Of a stretch of DNA of 64,000 nucleotides, positions 56,147 through 63,972 are shown one piece after another. The notes under the pieces are model-generated. The model saw only the letters and a program-made list of their open reading frames with translations, had not been told where the DNA came from and ran no database searches. Numbering within the stretch: the stretch's first letter is position 1; each line of letters opens with the position of its first letter. Made by a program: the position numbers and the translations under genes. Origin of the DNA: Acinetobacter sp. C26M (GTDB lineage: Bacteria > Pseudomonadota > Gammaproteobacteria > Pseudomonadales > Moraxellaceae); contig NZ_CP098478.1 of the NCBI RefSeq assembly GCF_023702675.1, positions 2,232,001 through 2,296,000 of the forward strand. The letters are read 5' to 3'.

Positions 56147-56404
56147 ATGAACTTATCTAAGTCCGAACAACGGACACTTCACGTCTTGGCTAAAGGCGGA
56201 AAAATCGTAAAACTTCGCAATGACGCTGGTCAAACCATCGCTGTAGAATGCTATAGCAGAGAAGGTTTCTTGCTGTCCGATTGCAACCTCGAAGTTTTTA
56301 ATAAGCTAAGAAAGAAAAGACTGATCAAATCCTGTAATGGACAGCCCTATCAAATTAATCTACATGGGCTTAGATCTGTACGCCCTCAGTTAGACAATCG
56401 TTAA
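56147..56404 (+). CDS. YjhX-family toxin homologue (UPF0386)
   Basis: An 85-residue protein that matches the YjhX/UPF0386 family along its length: [52 protein letters not shown] and a C-terminal VRPQLDNR. In E. coli YjhX is a toxin with GNAT-family YjhQ as proposed antitoxin. It resembles a small winged helix. Here the next gene on the same strand is an HD-GNAT fusion rather than a simple YjhQ. Toxicity of this copy is not shown. Confidence 0.85.
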   Translation: MNLSKSEQRTLHVLAKGGKIVKLRNDAGQTIAVECYSREGFLLSDCNLEVFNKLRKKRLIKSCNGQPYQINLHGLRSVRPQLDNR

Positions 56405-56516
56405 TCAACAATCATAGGCTTTGGATAAACCCATGATTGGTCTTAGATATGTCTATCCTACTGTTGAGTCAATCGGGTCTATCCAAATTAGATATGGTTT
56501 ATTTTTGAGAAAGAAA

Positions 56517-57584
56517 ATGGAACTAAACGTAATTCAAAATCGCTTAACATTTTTACGTGAAGCGGAAAAATTAAAAAACGTGATTCGCTTTTCACATACA
56601 TCGAATGGCCGTCAGGAAAGCACCGCAGAACACAGCTGGCGTTTATGCTTAATGGCAGTGGTTTTTGCTGATCAATTTAAAGACATTGATTTTGAGAAGT
56701 TACTAAAAATGTGTTTAATTCATGACCTTGGTGAAGCGATTCATGGTGATATTCCAGCCATTCTGAAAGATCAATTTCCAACGAAGAATCAGCAGGAAAA
56801 ACAAGATCTTTACCAATTAACTGAATGTTTAGATGATCAACCTCAAATGTTAATTCGATCACTTTGGCAAGAATATGAAGATGCAACAACACCCGAAGCA
56901 AAAATCGTCAAGGCATTAGATAAGTTAGAAACCATCCTTCAACACAATCAAGGAATCAACTCACCTGATTTTGATTATGAATTTAACTTAAGTTATGGAG
57001 AGAAATATACAAATGACTCTCCGATACTCAAACAAATTCGAGCAATTTTAGATGAGGAAACGCAAGAGAAAATTAAGATGAATATACATATTCGTGATGA
57101 AAACCCATCTGACATTCAGAGCATTTTTGATTTAACCCAAGCTGCTTTTGCAACAGAAGTACATTCAAGCCATACTGAACAATTCATTGTGAATGCACTA
57201 CGTGATTCCAATCAGCTCACGCTTTCCCTAGTCGCGGAATGTAGTAATAAGATTATTGGTCATATTGCCTTTTCACCCGTGCAGATTTCTGATGGCACAA
57301 CAGGTTGGTATGGGCTTGGTCCGATCTCAGTACTCCCAGAATATCAGGGTCAAGGAATCGGTTCTCAACTTATGCACGCTGGCTTGGAAGCACTCAAAGA
57401 TTTAGATGCTGTTGGCTGCGTTCTACTTGGTGACCCACAGTATTACGGCCGATTCGGTTTTAAAGCAGACTCAAGACTGATATTAGCTGATGTCCCTGCC
57501 GAATATTTCCAAGCCTTGCCTTTTACAGAACATGTACCGACAGGTGAAGTGGTTTATAGTGATGCATTTAATGCCACAGCATAA
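56517..57584 (+). CDS. HD-domain phosphohydrolase fused to GNAT acetyltransferase
   Basis: A protein of about 355 residues in one frame. Residues 1-185 form an HD domain of the YfbR/5'-deoxynucleotidase type: RQESTAEHSWRLCL (His 39), CLIHDLGEAIHGDIPA (His-Asp 69-70) and KALDKLETIL (Asp 135). From Met 188 a GNAT domain follows with LGPISVLPEYQGQGIGSQLMHAG for acetyl-CoA and YYGRFGFKAD near the end, close to YhbS/YjhQ. The start at 56517 gives an intact HD domain with GAGAAAG upstream. It lies 112 bases after the YjhX-like gene; it could be a fused antitoxin or a chance neighbour. Confidence 0.85.
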   Translation: MELNVIQNRLTFLREAEKLKNVIRFSHTSNGRQESTAEHSWRLCLMAVVFADQFKDIDFEKLLKMCLIHDLGEAIHGDIPAILKDQFPTKNQQEKQDLYQLTECLDDQPQMLIRSLWQEYEDATTPEAKIVKALDKLETILQHNQGINSPDFDYEFNLSYGEKYTNDSPILKQIRAILDEETQEKIKMNIHIRDENPSDIQSIFDLTQAAFATEVHSSHTEQFIVNALRDSNQLTLSLVAECSNKIIGHIAFSPVQISDGTTGWYGLGPISVLPEYQGQGIGSQLMHAGLEALKDLDAVGCVLLGDPQYYGRFGFKADSRLILADVPAEYFQALPFTEHVPTGEVVYSDAFNATA

Positions 57585-57607
57585 GCTCACAGACTGAATC
57601 ACATTCA

Positions 57608-57644
57608 AATAGAAGTTCGTATCAAATCGGTATGAACTTCTATT
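57608..57644. terminator. Long inverted repeat between the HD-GNAT gene and the phage endolysin
   Basis: Perfect 11-bp arms AATAGAAGTTC / GAACTTCTATT flank a 15-base centre, between convergent genes. It may terminate in both directions and marks the right limit of host DNA before the prophage remnant. Confidence 0.65.
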
Positions 57645-57647
57645 CCC

Positions 57648-58199
57648 TCAACAGGACAAAAGCGTAACTTCAGAAGCTTGCAAGACCGCCTCAAATGTCT
57701 CTGCATATCCTGCGATCAACTCGGCCTTATCTGTCCCATTAATGATTCGCCTAGCACCTATATAGTCTTTATGATTCAGCTTGATATAATCAGATAGTTT
57801 TTTACCCGTAAACATACCCTTTTTCATTCCAACAATCATGACACGGGCTGCAATATCTGCTTGTAAAGCCAGTTTTGGATTTTTCACTAAATCAATTTTT
57901 AAATAATCCCCCATTCGCTTATAGTTTGCCAACCATGTTAGTTGCACATAGCCATAGCCGATATAGGGATAATATTGCTTAGACTTTAAATACTTTTCTG
58001 AACCATACTCAATTACAGGTTGCATCGTTTTAGCCGTTTCGTGCCAAGCCGTTGCCAATATATAAGCCGCTTGGGCAGATGTAATCGTCCCATCTTCATC
58101 CAGCACTGAAACCAGAAAATTCATTCCATCGACTTGAAGCTGAGTTAATTTTCCAAATGTGTGGCGCAAAATATCAAAACCGTGTTGTGTTATTTTCAT
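57648..58199 (-). CDS. Phage endolysin, GH19-type
   Basis: A 183-residue enzyme of the glycoside hydrolase 19/chitinase-like lysozyme group that cuts peptidoglycan. AYILATAWHETAKTMQPVIEY holds the first catalytic Glu region, then YIGYGYVQLTWLANYKRMGDYL, the conserved G-Y-x-Q-L-T-x-x-x-N-Y block. AGAGGAAAA precedes the ATG at 58199. It has no signal peptide, so it would depend on a holin for release. The putative holin lies just upstream on the same strand, making a lysis cassette. Confidence 0.85.
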   Translation of the reverse strand: MKITQHGFDILRHTFGKLTQLQVDGMNFLVSVLDEDGTITSAQAAYILATAWHETAKTMQPVIEYGSEKYLKSKQYYPYIGYGYVQLTWLANYKRMGDYLKIDLVKNPKLALQADIAARVMIVGMKKGMFTGKKLSDYIKLNHKDYIGARRIINGTDKAELIAGYAETFEAVLQASEVTLLSC

Positions 58200-58215
58200 G
58201 TCATTTTCCTCTTTA

Positions 58216-58240
58216 TAATAAAAAACCGCCCGAAGGCGGC
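58216..58240 (-). terminator. Hairpin between holin and endolysin genes
   Basis: CCGCC / GGCGG stem with a CGAA loop and, on the minus strand, a T run. It would partly terminate transcription between the two lysis genes. Confidence 0.7.
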
Positions 58241-58256
58241 ATTGGATTGTTTTTCT

Positions 58257-58652
58257 TTAGAATTTGTCTTTAAAGTCTTTCACCTCTTTTGCTACATCCA
58301 AGATGGTTGAATCTTCTCGTGCATTAATATAATTAAAGGTCCAACGAATAATCGCCCATACCGGCAAACCACAAAGGAAGTACAAACCGCCTAAGGCAAA
58401 TGCGCCATACGGGTTTTGACTCCATTCTTGTAAGCCAAAATGCTGAATCACAAAAGCACCTCCTGCAATACTGCCAACGGCTGTTGAAATAAGTGAAACC
58501 ACCCATTCACGTCGAGACTTGGGTAACCGTGTCATAATCACCACCATCCATGCCAAAAACATAAAAGTGAGTGCCATGACAACAATAAAAAATACTCCAT
58601 AAGATTTAATTACGGCTGCAATCCCTGCACCCGTTGAAACAAACTCTGTCAT
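58257..58652 (-). CDS. Putative phage holin
   Basis: A 131-residue membrane protein with about three to four hydrophobic helices (VFFIVVMALTFMFLAWMVVIM, ISTAVGSIAGGAFVIQH, ALGGLYFLCGLPVWAIIRW) and a charged C-terminal tail (EVKDFKDKF), typical of holins next to an endolysin. GGAGGAG precedes the ATG at 58652. The holin call rests on topology and position, not on a known motif. Confidence 0.65.
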   Translation of the reverse strand: MTEFVSTGAGIAAVIKSYGVFFIVVMALTFMFLAWMVVIMTRLPKSRREWVVSLISTAVGSIAGGAFVIQHFGLQEWSQNPYGAFALGGLYFLCGLPVWAIIRWTFNYINAREDSTILDVAKEVKDFKDKF

Positions 58653-58674
58653 TATTTCTCCTCCATAAATAGAA

Positions 58675-58700
58675 AGGCCTTAACTTATGTAAAGTTAAGA
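58675..58700 (-). terminator. Hairpin after the 58791-59531 gene
   Basis: GGCCTTAACTT / AAGTTAAG-type stem (imperfect) that on the minus strand leads into T-rich sequence before the holin gene. Confidence 0.5.
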
Positions 58701-58790
58701 CCTAGGCTGACATTTTAAGCAAAGCCACGTAGCGGACTACTCTCAATTTATTTTGATCACCATTGCTTAATTATTTACTTTAAATTCATA

Positions 58791-59531
58791 CTATTGCGGA
58801 TAATGCATCATCTCTCTTTGTTGGTGGTGAAACTGTACAAAATCACCTGCATTCACTTGTAAGCCCAAGATTTCACCTTTACTGGTTAAGTGATAATAGA
58901 TATTGTCTTCAAGCGCAGATGGCATTTTATAATCCAGGCTGACATAGGCCTCTCGCAGATCAAAATCCAACTGCTTTAAATCCTCTTGTGCCACAATGTG
59001 ATAATACTTCGGCAATTTTAGGGAGTTGGTTGAATGCCACTCTCCAACAAGTTCATAGTCAACATAGACCTTCATCGATTGAGAACCAGCAATCTCAAAG
59101 GTCACAATTGGGTTTTCTGATGGGTTAGCTTCAATAAAAGTGACGTTATTCAGACTATTATATTCGCCCAAAGTCACCACAAATTTATCATCCAAAAAAT
59201 AGCTATGAATGACAAATCCACGCTCAATTTGGCTTAACCTCACCTGATGTTCAGGTTGATGATCCACACCTAAAATAACGATTGACCGTTGCGCTGTATT
59301 TGCACTGCTAAAAGAAAATTGACCTCTCTGTGCTTGGAAATAAGCAGATAAAGGTAGTTGGTACTCACCCTTCACTTTGACAGAACCTAATTGAGCATTC
59401 CCTTCGATATATGCAATCGCTGTGAGATCAGGTGTTGTTTGCATGATTGCAGACACAATCTCAGCATAAGAAAGAATATCTAAGTGTTTAATTGAAAAAG
59501 AACCCAACATCATATTATTGACACAATTCAT
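58791..59531 (-). CDS. Hypothetical prophage-region protein
   Basis: A protein of about 246 residues, beta-rich in appearance and without signal peptide or membrane helix. The start at 59531 has AAGGTG 6 bases upstream. The N-terminal half includes SYAEIVSAIMQTTPDLTAIAYIEGN and the later part GSQSMKVYVDYELVGEWHST, which suggest a beta-sandwich, perhaps tail-fibre or baseplate-like, but no match is clear. It sits between the lysis genes and the other unknown genes of the remnant. Confidence 0.5.
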   Translation of the reverse strand: MNCVNNMMLGSFSIKHLDILSYAEIVSAIMQTTPDLTAIAYIEGNAQLGSVKVKGEYQLPLSAYFQAQRGQFSFSSANTAQRSIVILGVDHQPEHQVRLSQIERGFVIHSYFLDDKFVVTLGEYNSLNNVTFIEANPSENPIVTFEIAGSQSMKVYVDYELVGEWHSTNSLKLPKYYHIVAQEDLKQLDFDLREAYVSLDYKMPSALEDNIYYHLTSKGEILGLQVNAGDFVQFHHQQREMMHYPQ

Positions 59532-59882
59532 TTTAATCACCTTGCGTTATTGAGCGGCTTTTAAAGCATCCACTTATAAAATGAAAATGGACGATTGCTT
59601 ATCTTCAGATATAAAAAAACTCGGCTCCTGACGGATACCGAGTTTTTAGGCAATAAAAAAGCCCATCTATCAAATGAGCTTTTTAATTATGATCGAAAAT
59701 TTTATATTACGACCAGTATAATAAAACTATAGCTTAGTTTCCTCAAAAATGGAATCATTAAATCATTGGCTCTTTGTAAATATTTCTTTCCTTATTTTTT
59801 AACCCATGTATAAATCCTAAAATTAATCAACCTAATCAAAGTTCAATCATTAAATCATTTATATACGCTTTTGATATCTTTC
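59532..59882. other. Intergenic region with two terminators in the prophage remnant
   Basis: 351 bases without a gene. It contains hairpins AAAACTCGG / CCGAGTTTT (59616-59646) and the AAAGCCCATC / AAATGAGCTTT type (59657-59687). The rest is AT-rich with no feature seen. Confidence 0.6.
59657..59687 (-). terminator. Terminator of the 59883-60137 gene
   Basis: AAAAAAGCCCAT / ATGAGCTTTTT stem related to those at 12541 and 34124. Confidence 0.65.
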
Positions 59883-60137
59883 TTATTTAGAATTAAAAAG
59901 GTTTACGCAATATTTGTAGTTTTCCTCTATACTTACATGCCCACCAACATGAACACATGAGCAAAAATTTTCCATCTGATTGTATTTTATTGATTTAGGT
60001 ACATCAACACCATAGCATCTAGAATCTAATCGAACAGGCTTCCTCGGAAACAATGAATTCGAGCTATACATTGAATAGAAAATTCCGCCACAGACAATAA
60101 CGATTAAAGTCAAAATAGATGAATGTTTTTTTAACAT
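59883..60137 (-). CDS. Small exported or anchored protein
   Basis: An 84-residue protein with an N-terminal hydrophobic segment (SILTLIVIVCGGIFYSMYSS) and a mature part with Cys residues (SRCYGVDVP, FCSCVHVGG, YKYCVNLF) likely to form disulfides. A consensus AAGGAG lies 7 bases upstream of the ATG at 60137. No family recognised. Confidence 0.55.
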   Translation of the reverse strand: MLKKHSSILTLIVIVCGGIFYSMYSSNSLFPRKPVRLDSRCYGVDVPKSIKYNQMENFCSCVHVGGHVSIEENYKYCVNLFNSK

Positions 60138-60181
60138 TAATAGTCTCCTTGTTATTAGATATATTTATATTCCACACATAT

Positions 60182-60212
60182 TAAAAGCCCACATTAAAAT
60201 GAGCTTTTTAAT
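60182..60212 (-). terminator. Terminator of the 60281-60832 gene
   Basis: AAAAGCCCACATT / AATGAGCTTTTT hairpin, another member of the recurring terminator family. Confidence 0.6.
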
Positions 60213-60280
60213 AAAGAATACTTAAATAATAAAATTAGAATAAATGCAAGTATAAAGTTGATAATTATATCAATAAAATA

Positions 60281-60832
60281 TCATGCTTTCATTATATTAT
60301 AAGTATCTCTTCTATATTTTTCTATTGCTATTTCTGCTTCTTGAATTGCAGTTTCAAGCACATTTATGAGTTTAATCTCGTAGCATTTCCATGTCTTTCT
60401 ATAACAATCAACACTCATTTGATGGCGGCTAATCCCAGCATAAGCCAGACGCCCTTTTGCAGTATAGTTTTCCTCTAAATCAGGTTCTAATACAAAATCC
60501 AATACCATCCGTGCTATCAATCCTGCCAAATGGTGCATCGCAATACGTTCTGGCTCTCGTTTTTTATCTCGTAGGGCTTGTTCAATAAATACTTTAGCCA
60601 AATGCTGACAGACATCGTCATAGTCTTGCTTGCCTTTATGTTCGAACACAATCAATGCCGTGACCGACTTTGCCAATTGGTTTTGCATTGAGGCAATCAC
60701 ACCTAAACGATCTTCATAACTCAATGTTCTCTCACCTGTTCCACGCACAAAAGGCTCTAAATTTGGCGAACACAAGCTTAGCCCCTGCATTAACCATTCA
60801 AATTTTTCAAACTTTGCTACATTTGCATTCAT
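60281..60832 (-). CDS. Hypothetical prophage-region protein, possible late regulator
   Basis: A 183-residue cytoplasmic protein, alpha-helical throughout, with two-thirds of its length in helical segments such as DRLGVIASMQNQLAKSVTAL and HLAGLIARMVLDFVLE. Position between the early regulators and lysis genes resembles that of antitermination (Q-like) or small regulatory proteins in lambdoid phages, but no zinc site or known motif is visible. AGAGGTG precedes the ATG. Confidence 0.5.
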   Translation of the reverse strand: MNANVAKFEKFEWLMQGLSLCSPNLEPFVRGTGERTLSYEDRLGVIASMQNQLAKSVTALIVFEHKGKQDYDDVCQHLAKVFIEQALRDKKREPERIAMHHLAGLIARMVLDFVLEPDLEENYTAKGRLAYAGISRHQMSVDCYRKTWKCYEIKLINVLETAIQEAEIAIEKYRRDTYNIMKA

Positions 60833-60892
60833 TACTTCACCTCTTACTGATTTATATATTTTGTGATTTAGCGATCATTGTATTTGTTGCGT

Positions 60893-61300
60893 TTAGTGAT
60901 ACTTTTCTCTCGCTTCTACAATATTCATAGCCTGTTGAATTTCTTCAAATCTAGCTTTTGTACATGGCCGAGTTGCACTTTTGATTTGAGAAATATAACT
61001 ATGTGCACAGCCTAAAATACCTACCAATGCTTTTGCCCGTCCCTTGTGTGCATCTAACCACTGGCTAAACATCTGAATTTGGACATCTGTTGCCTGATTG
61101 GCGATTCTTATACTTTTCTTTAACTCTTTTTCTGTTTTTTCTGGTGATACAAACTTAACAATATGACTTGGTCTTGCTTTCAAGCGTTGCTCATATGTAT
61201 TTTGGATCTTTGTAATTACATTACCTTGAGCCAACCATGCTTCGATTTCCGCATCAAGATTTTGCTTAATATGCATGTTTGGATTGATTGCCTTGTTCAT
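60893..61300 (-). CDS. Cro/YdaS-like phage DNA-binding protein
   Basis: A 135-residue protein whose C-terminal ~45 residues form a helix-turn-helix of the Cro/YdaS type (AKALVGILGCAHSYISQIKS followed by ARFEEIQQAMN). The N-terminal part is a longer charged helical extension. GGAGG lies 6 bases before the ATG at 61300. It is divergent from the LexA-like repressor across a region with three matching operators, so it is the Cro counterpart of the switch. Confidence 0.75.
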   Translation of the reverse strand: MNKAINPNMHIKQNLDAEIEAWLAQGNVITKIQNTYEQRLKARPSHIVKFVSPEKTEKELKKSIRIANQATDVQIQMFSQWLDAHKGRAKALVGILGCAHSYISQIKSATRPCTKARFEEIQQAMNIVEAREKYH

Positions 61301-61341
61301 GCCGCACCTCCAGCATTTAACCTAATGAATAAGACAATTAT

Positions 61342-61402
61342 ATTAGCAAACTAATATCAATTCAATAAGAATACTAATTTGACTTCACATTAGCTTGCTA
61401 AT
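61342..61402. promoter_or_regulatory. Tripartite operator of the prophage switch
   Basis: Three copies of ATTAG-N4-CTAAT: 61342-61355 exact, 61365-61378 with one change (ATAAG), 61389-61402 exact (ATTAGCTTGCTAAT, extended palindrome). Centres are 23 and 24 bases apart, so all lie on the same face of the helix about every two turns, as in lambda right operator. The region separates the Cro-like and repressor genes. Confidence 0.85.
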
Positions 61403-61434
61403 ATTCTTAATTTATTGATTTAAGGTGCATTAAA

Positions 61435-62112
61435 ATGCTTAAAGATCGGCTCAAAGAAGCAAGAAAAAAAGCCAAGAAGTCGCAGAAAGATGTGGTTGCT
61501 GCTGTTGGCATTACCCAATCCGCGCTCAGCCAGCTTGAAACAGGACTGGTAAGCTCCTCATCACATTTACCTTCGATTGCTAATTTTCTAGGTGTAGATG
61601 CTTATTGGTTACAAACAGGTCAAGGACATGCCGCACTGAAAGAATCTGGCCATGAAGATGCTTCAAATATCTCCCCTGTAAAAGCCAATATGGCTCCAGT
61701 GCTTTCTTGGGTACAAGCGGGTGTTTTTACTAATGTTGAATCGGTTGATATCACACAAGTTGAGGAATGGCTGCCATTGCCAGACGATTGTGATGACTGC
61801 TTCTACTTAAAAGTACAAGGTCTCAGTAATTATCCTGTCTTTCATGAGGGTGATTACATCTTGGTTGATCCAACCGTGCAATATAGCGATATGCAGTCAG
61901 GTGACATGATTGTGGTGAGAAAGCATGAAGATGCAACATTTAAGCGCCTAGTGGTCGAAACTGATAATTCAAGATATCTGCAAGCATTGAATCCAGAATT
62001 CAAACCCAACATCATTCCACTGGATGAAGAATGTATTTTTGTCGGTGAAGTGGTAGACTCCATTCGTTATATTTACCAATCCAAACGCCGATCGAAGATA
62101 AAACATAGCTAA
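61435..62112 (+). CDS. LexA-like (S24) phage repressor
   Basis: A 225-residue CI-type repressor. The N-terminal helix-turn-helix is SQKDVVAAVGITQSALSQLE, and the C-terminal domain is an S24 peptidase with cleavage site Ala95-Gly96 (WVQAGVF), catalytic Ser131 in QGLSNYPVFHEGD and Lys170 in ATFKRLV. Spacing is like LexA and CI, so RecA-stimulated self-cleavage should be possible. The gene starts 32 bases after the third operator. Confidence 0.9.
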   Translation: MLKDRLKEARKKAKKSQKDVVAAVGITQSALSQLETGLVSSSSHLPSIANFLGVDAYWLQTGQGHAALKESGHEDASNISPVKANMAPVLSWVQAGVFTNVESVDITQVEEWLPLPDDCDDCFYLKVQGLSNYPVFHEGDYILVDPTVQYSDMQSGDMIVVRKHEDATFKRLVVETDNSRYLQALNPEFKPNIIPLDEECIFVGEVVDSIRYIYQSKRRSKIKHS

Positions 62113-62129
62113 TGGATAAAGACTTATTT

Positions 62130-62168
62130 ATTAGTATTCTTATTTAAAGCTAATATTAGTATTTTAAT
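62130..62168. promoter_or_regulatory. Second operator pair downstream of the repressor gene
   Basis: 62130-62143 is ATTAGTATTCTTAT, the exact reverse complement of the middle operator at 61365-61378. 62155-62168 (ATTAGTATTTTAAT) is the same consensus with one change. Centres are 25 bases apart. This resembles a left operator whose operon is now missing. Confidence 0.75.
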
Positions 62169-62191
62169 TATTTATATCATCAAACTCATAT

Positions 62192-62223
62192 AAAAAAGCC
62201 TAGATGATGATCTAGGCTTTTTT
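62192..62223. terminator. Bidirectional terminator, likely prophage/host boundary
   Basis: Perfect 14-bp stem AAAAAAGCCTAGAT / ATCTAGGCTTTTTT with a GATG loop, directly after the YceI stop codon on the minus strand. Confidence 0.95.
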
Positions 62224-62236
62224 ATTCAATGTCATA

Positions 62237-62815
62237 TTACTTTGCAGCAGTTGCTTCAGTTGTAATATTCACCGTGATCTTATCACCGACATTGGGTACG
62301 TAGTTGCCGATACCGAATGCTGAACGGTTAAAACTGGTTGTTGCATTAAAACCGATTGCAGGTACTTTCGCCATTGGATGCTCGCCTTGTTTATTCAGTA
62401 CAGCATCTAATACCACAGGTTTAGTCACACCTTTAACCGTTAAATCACCTGTAATTTTGAAGTGTTTTTTGTCTTTGGTTTCTACTTTAGTACTTTTAAA
62501 AGTAATGTTTGGATATTTCGCAGCATTAAACCAAGCTTCTTCTTGGAACTCTTTATCCAAAGCAGCAACATTGGTATTTACACTGCTTAAAGGAATAGTT
62601 ACTTCTACAGATGAATTTGCAGGTTTTGCAGTATCAACTTTAATCGTACCTTGGATGTCAGTGAAATTTGCACTTGGTGTAGAGAAACCAAAGTGATTCC
62701 AGCTGAATACGGTCGCAGTATGCGTTGGGTCAATTTTATAGTCGACTGGTGCAGCCAAAGTTACAGAACTAGCTAAAGCGACTGCTAAACCGAGGTTTAA
62801 TGTTTTAAATTGCAT
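62237..62815 (-). CDS. YceI-family periplasmic protein
   Basis: A 192-residue exported protein with a Sec signal peptide (ALASSVTLAA) and a lipocalin-like YceI domain (YKIDPTHTATVFSWNHFGFS, then FNAAKYPNITFKSTKVET and FNRSAFGIGNYVPNVGDK). Members bind polyisoprenoid or quinone-like lipids. It is monocistronic and host-like in character. Confidence 0.9.
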   Translation of the reverse strand: MQFKTLNLGLAVALASSVTLAAPVDYKIDPTHTATVFSWNHFGFSTPSANFTDIQGTIKVDTAKPANSSVEVTIPLSSVNTNVAALDKEFQEEAWFNAAKYPNITFKSTKVETKDKKHFKITGDLTVKGVTKPVVLDAVLNKQGEHPMAKVPAIGFNATTSFNRSAFGIGNYVPNVGDKITVNITTEATAAK

Positions 62816-63042
62816 TTTTGGTATCCTTGTTTGATATAGTGATTAGTGTATAGATCAAGTATTTTTATTCACTAGTCTTTATAAAACGATATGTTTCACC
62901 AGTGCAACAATAAAAGCGTTACAGCGCTTATCAAAAATCAATATCATAAGACCATTCGATACTGGACAATTGATCAGCAAGATCACATGATCAATGGGTA
63001 TATTTTGATTTAGATACTTCACGATAAACAACAAGGTAAAAC

Positions 63043-63453
63043 ATGACACATACAGCACAAGCACTTAGTACATCTACACCTTATCGCGTTACGTTAACAG
63101 ATCCTGCTGGTCATACTTGGTATGCAGATGAGCCTACAGATAAAGGTGGTCAAGATACTGCACCCAACCCAGTTCAGCTTTTACTTTCGGCTTTAGGTGC
63201 CTGTACGACCATTACCTTAGAAATGTATGCCAATCACAAAGGGATTAAGCTTGATCATGTTCAGGTTGATTTAGCCTTAAATCCCAATGGTGAACCTGAA
63301 TCAGGTCAAAATAATATTGAACGTAAAATTATCTTAAAAGGTGAATTTACCGAAGATCAGCATAAACGTTTATTAAAAGTCGCGGAAAGTTGCCCGATTC
63401 ATAAATTGTTAACGTCAAATATTTCGATTCAGAGTGAATTGAGTATTGGGTAA
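63043..63453 (+). CDS. OsmC-family peroxiredoxin-like protein
   Basis: A 136-residue OsmC/Ohr-family protein. The two redox cysteines are in LLSALGACTTITLEMYA and ESCPIHKLL. Members reduce organic hydroperoxides in the cytoplasm; this one is nearer to the YhfA/OsmC branch by its short length. A ribosome-binding AAGG lies upstream of the ATG. Confidence 0.9.
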   Translation: MTHTAQALSTSTPYRVTLTDPAGHTWYADEPTDKGGQDTAPNPVQLLLSALGACTTITLEMYANHKGIKLDHVQVDLALNPNGEPESGQNNIERKIILKGEFTEDQHKRLLKVAESCPIHKLLTSNISIQSELSIG

Positions 63454-63465
63454 ATGGTCCTTACA

Positions 63466-63972
63466 CTAAATTTCAATCACATCCGTATGCCATTCCAATG
63501 AGCCACTCATCGAAATATCTATTGCTCGATCGACAATATTTGTGAGCTCATTTGGAATAAATGAATATAAATTTTCCCCATCGAAATGAGTCCAAAATTC
63601 AGGTGGTGGAGTGTCACAACCATCTATAAAGCCAGCCGTTTCTTTTTCACTCAAACCGTCAAACATTGATGAGTGCACATCAAATACTAATATTTTTCCC
63701 TTTAACTTTACCCAGCTTGGCATGTGATGATATTTCACCCGAGCTTGCATAGCCTCTTCAAAATAGGCCTGTATGCGATAAGCATAATCGCCGCCACCCA
63801 ATGCTTGGTCACCATTTTTGTTTTGGAAACGTTCCTGTAATGCGCGATATAAGAAATTATATTGTACGCACTGCCAAAATATTTCTTTTTTATTTAAATT
63901 TTCCAAATACCAATATTTAATATCATTTAATATTTCATCAAAAGCATGAAGTTCGAATTCTTTTTTCATCAC
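63466..63972 (-). CDS. Hypothetical protein
   Basis: A 168-residue cytoplasmic protein with no signal peptide. It contains FDEILNDIKYWYLENLNKKE, an aromatic helical region, then VKLKGKILVFDVHSSMFDG and PPPEFWTHFDGENLYSFIP in the C-terminal half. No family is recognised. The gene is complete, starting 28 bases from the right window edge. Confidence 0.55.
   Translation of the reverse strand: MMKKEFELHAFDEILNDIKYWYLENLNKKEIFWQCVQYNFLYRALQERFQNKNGDQALGGGDYAYRIQAYFEEAMQARVKYHHMPSWVKLKGKILVFDVHSSMFDGLSEKETAGFIDGCDTPPPEFWTHFDGENLYSFIPNELTNIVDRAIDISMSGSLEWHTDVIEI

Noticed and set aside
57608..57644. Long inverted repeat considered as a prophage attachment site.
   Set aside because: No matching direct copy was found near the other edge (62168-62236), and its place between convergent genes fits a terminator.
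62879..63064. 61-codon minus-strand frame between the YceI and OsmC genes.
   Set aside because: It overlaps the start of the OsmC gene and covers its promoter region; no coding signal.
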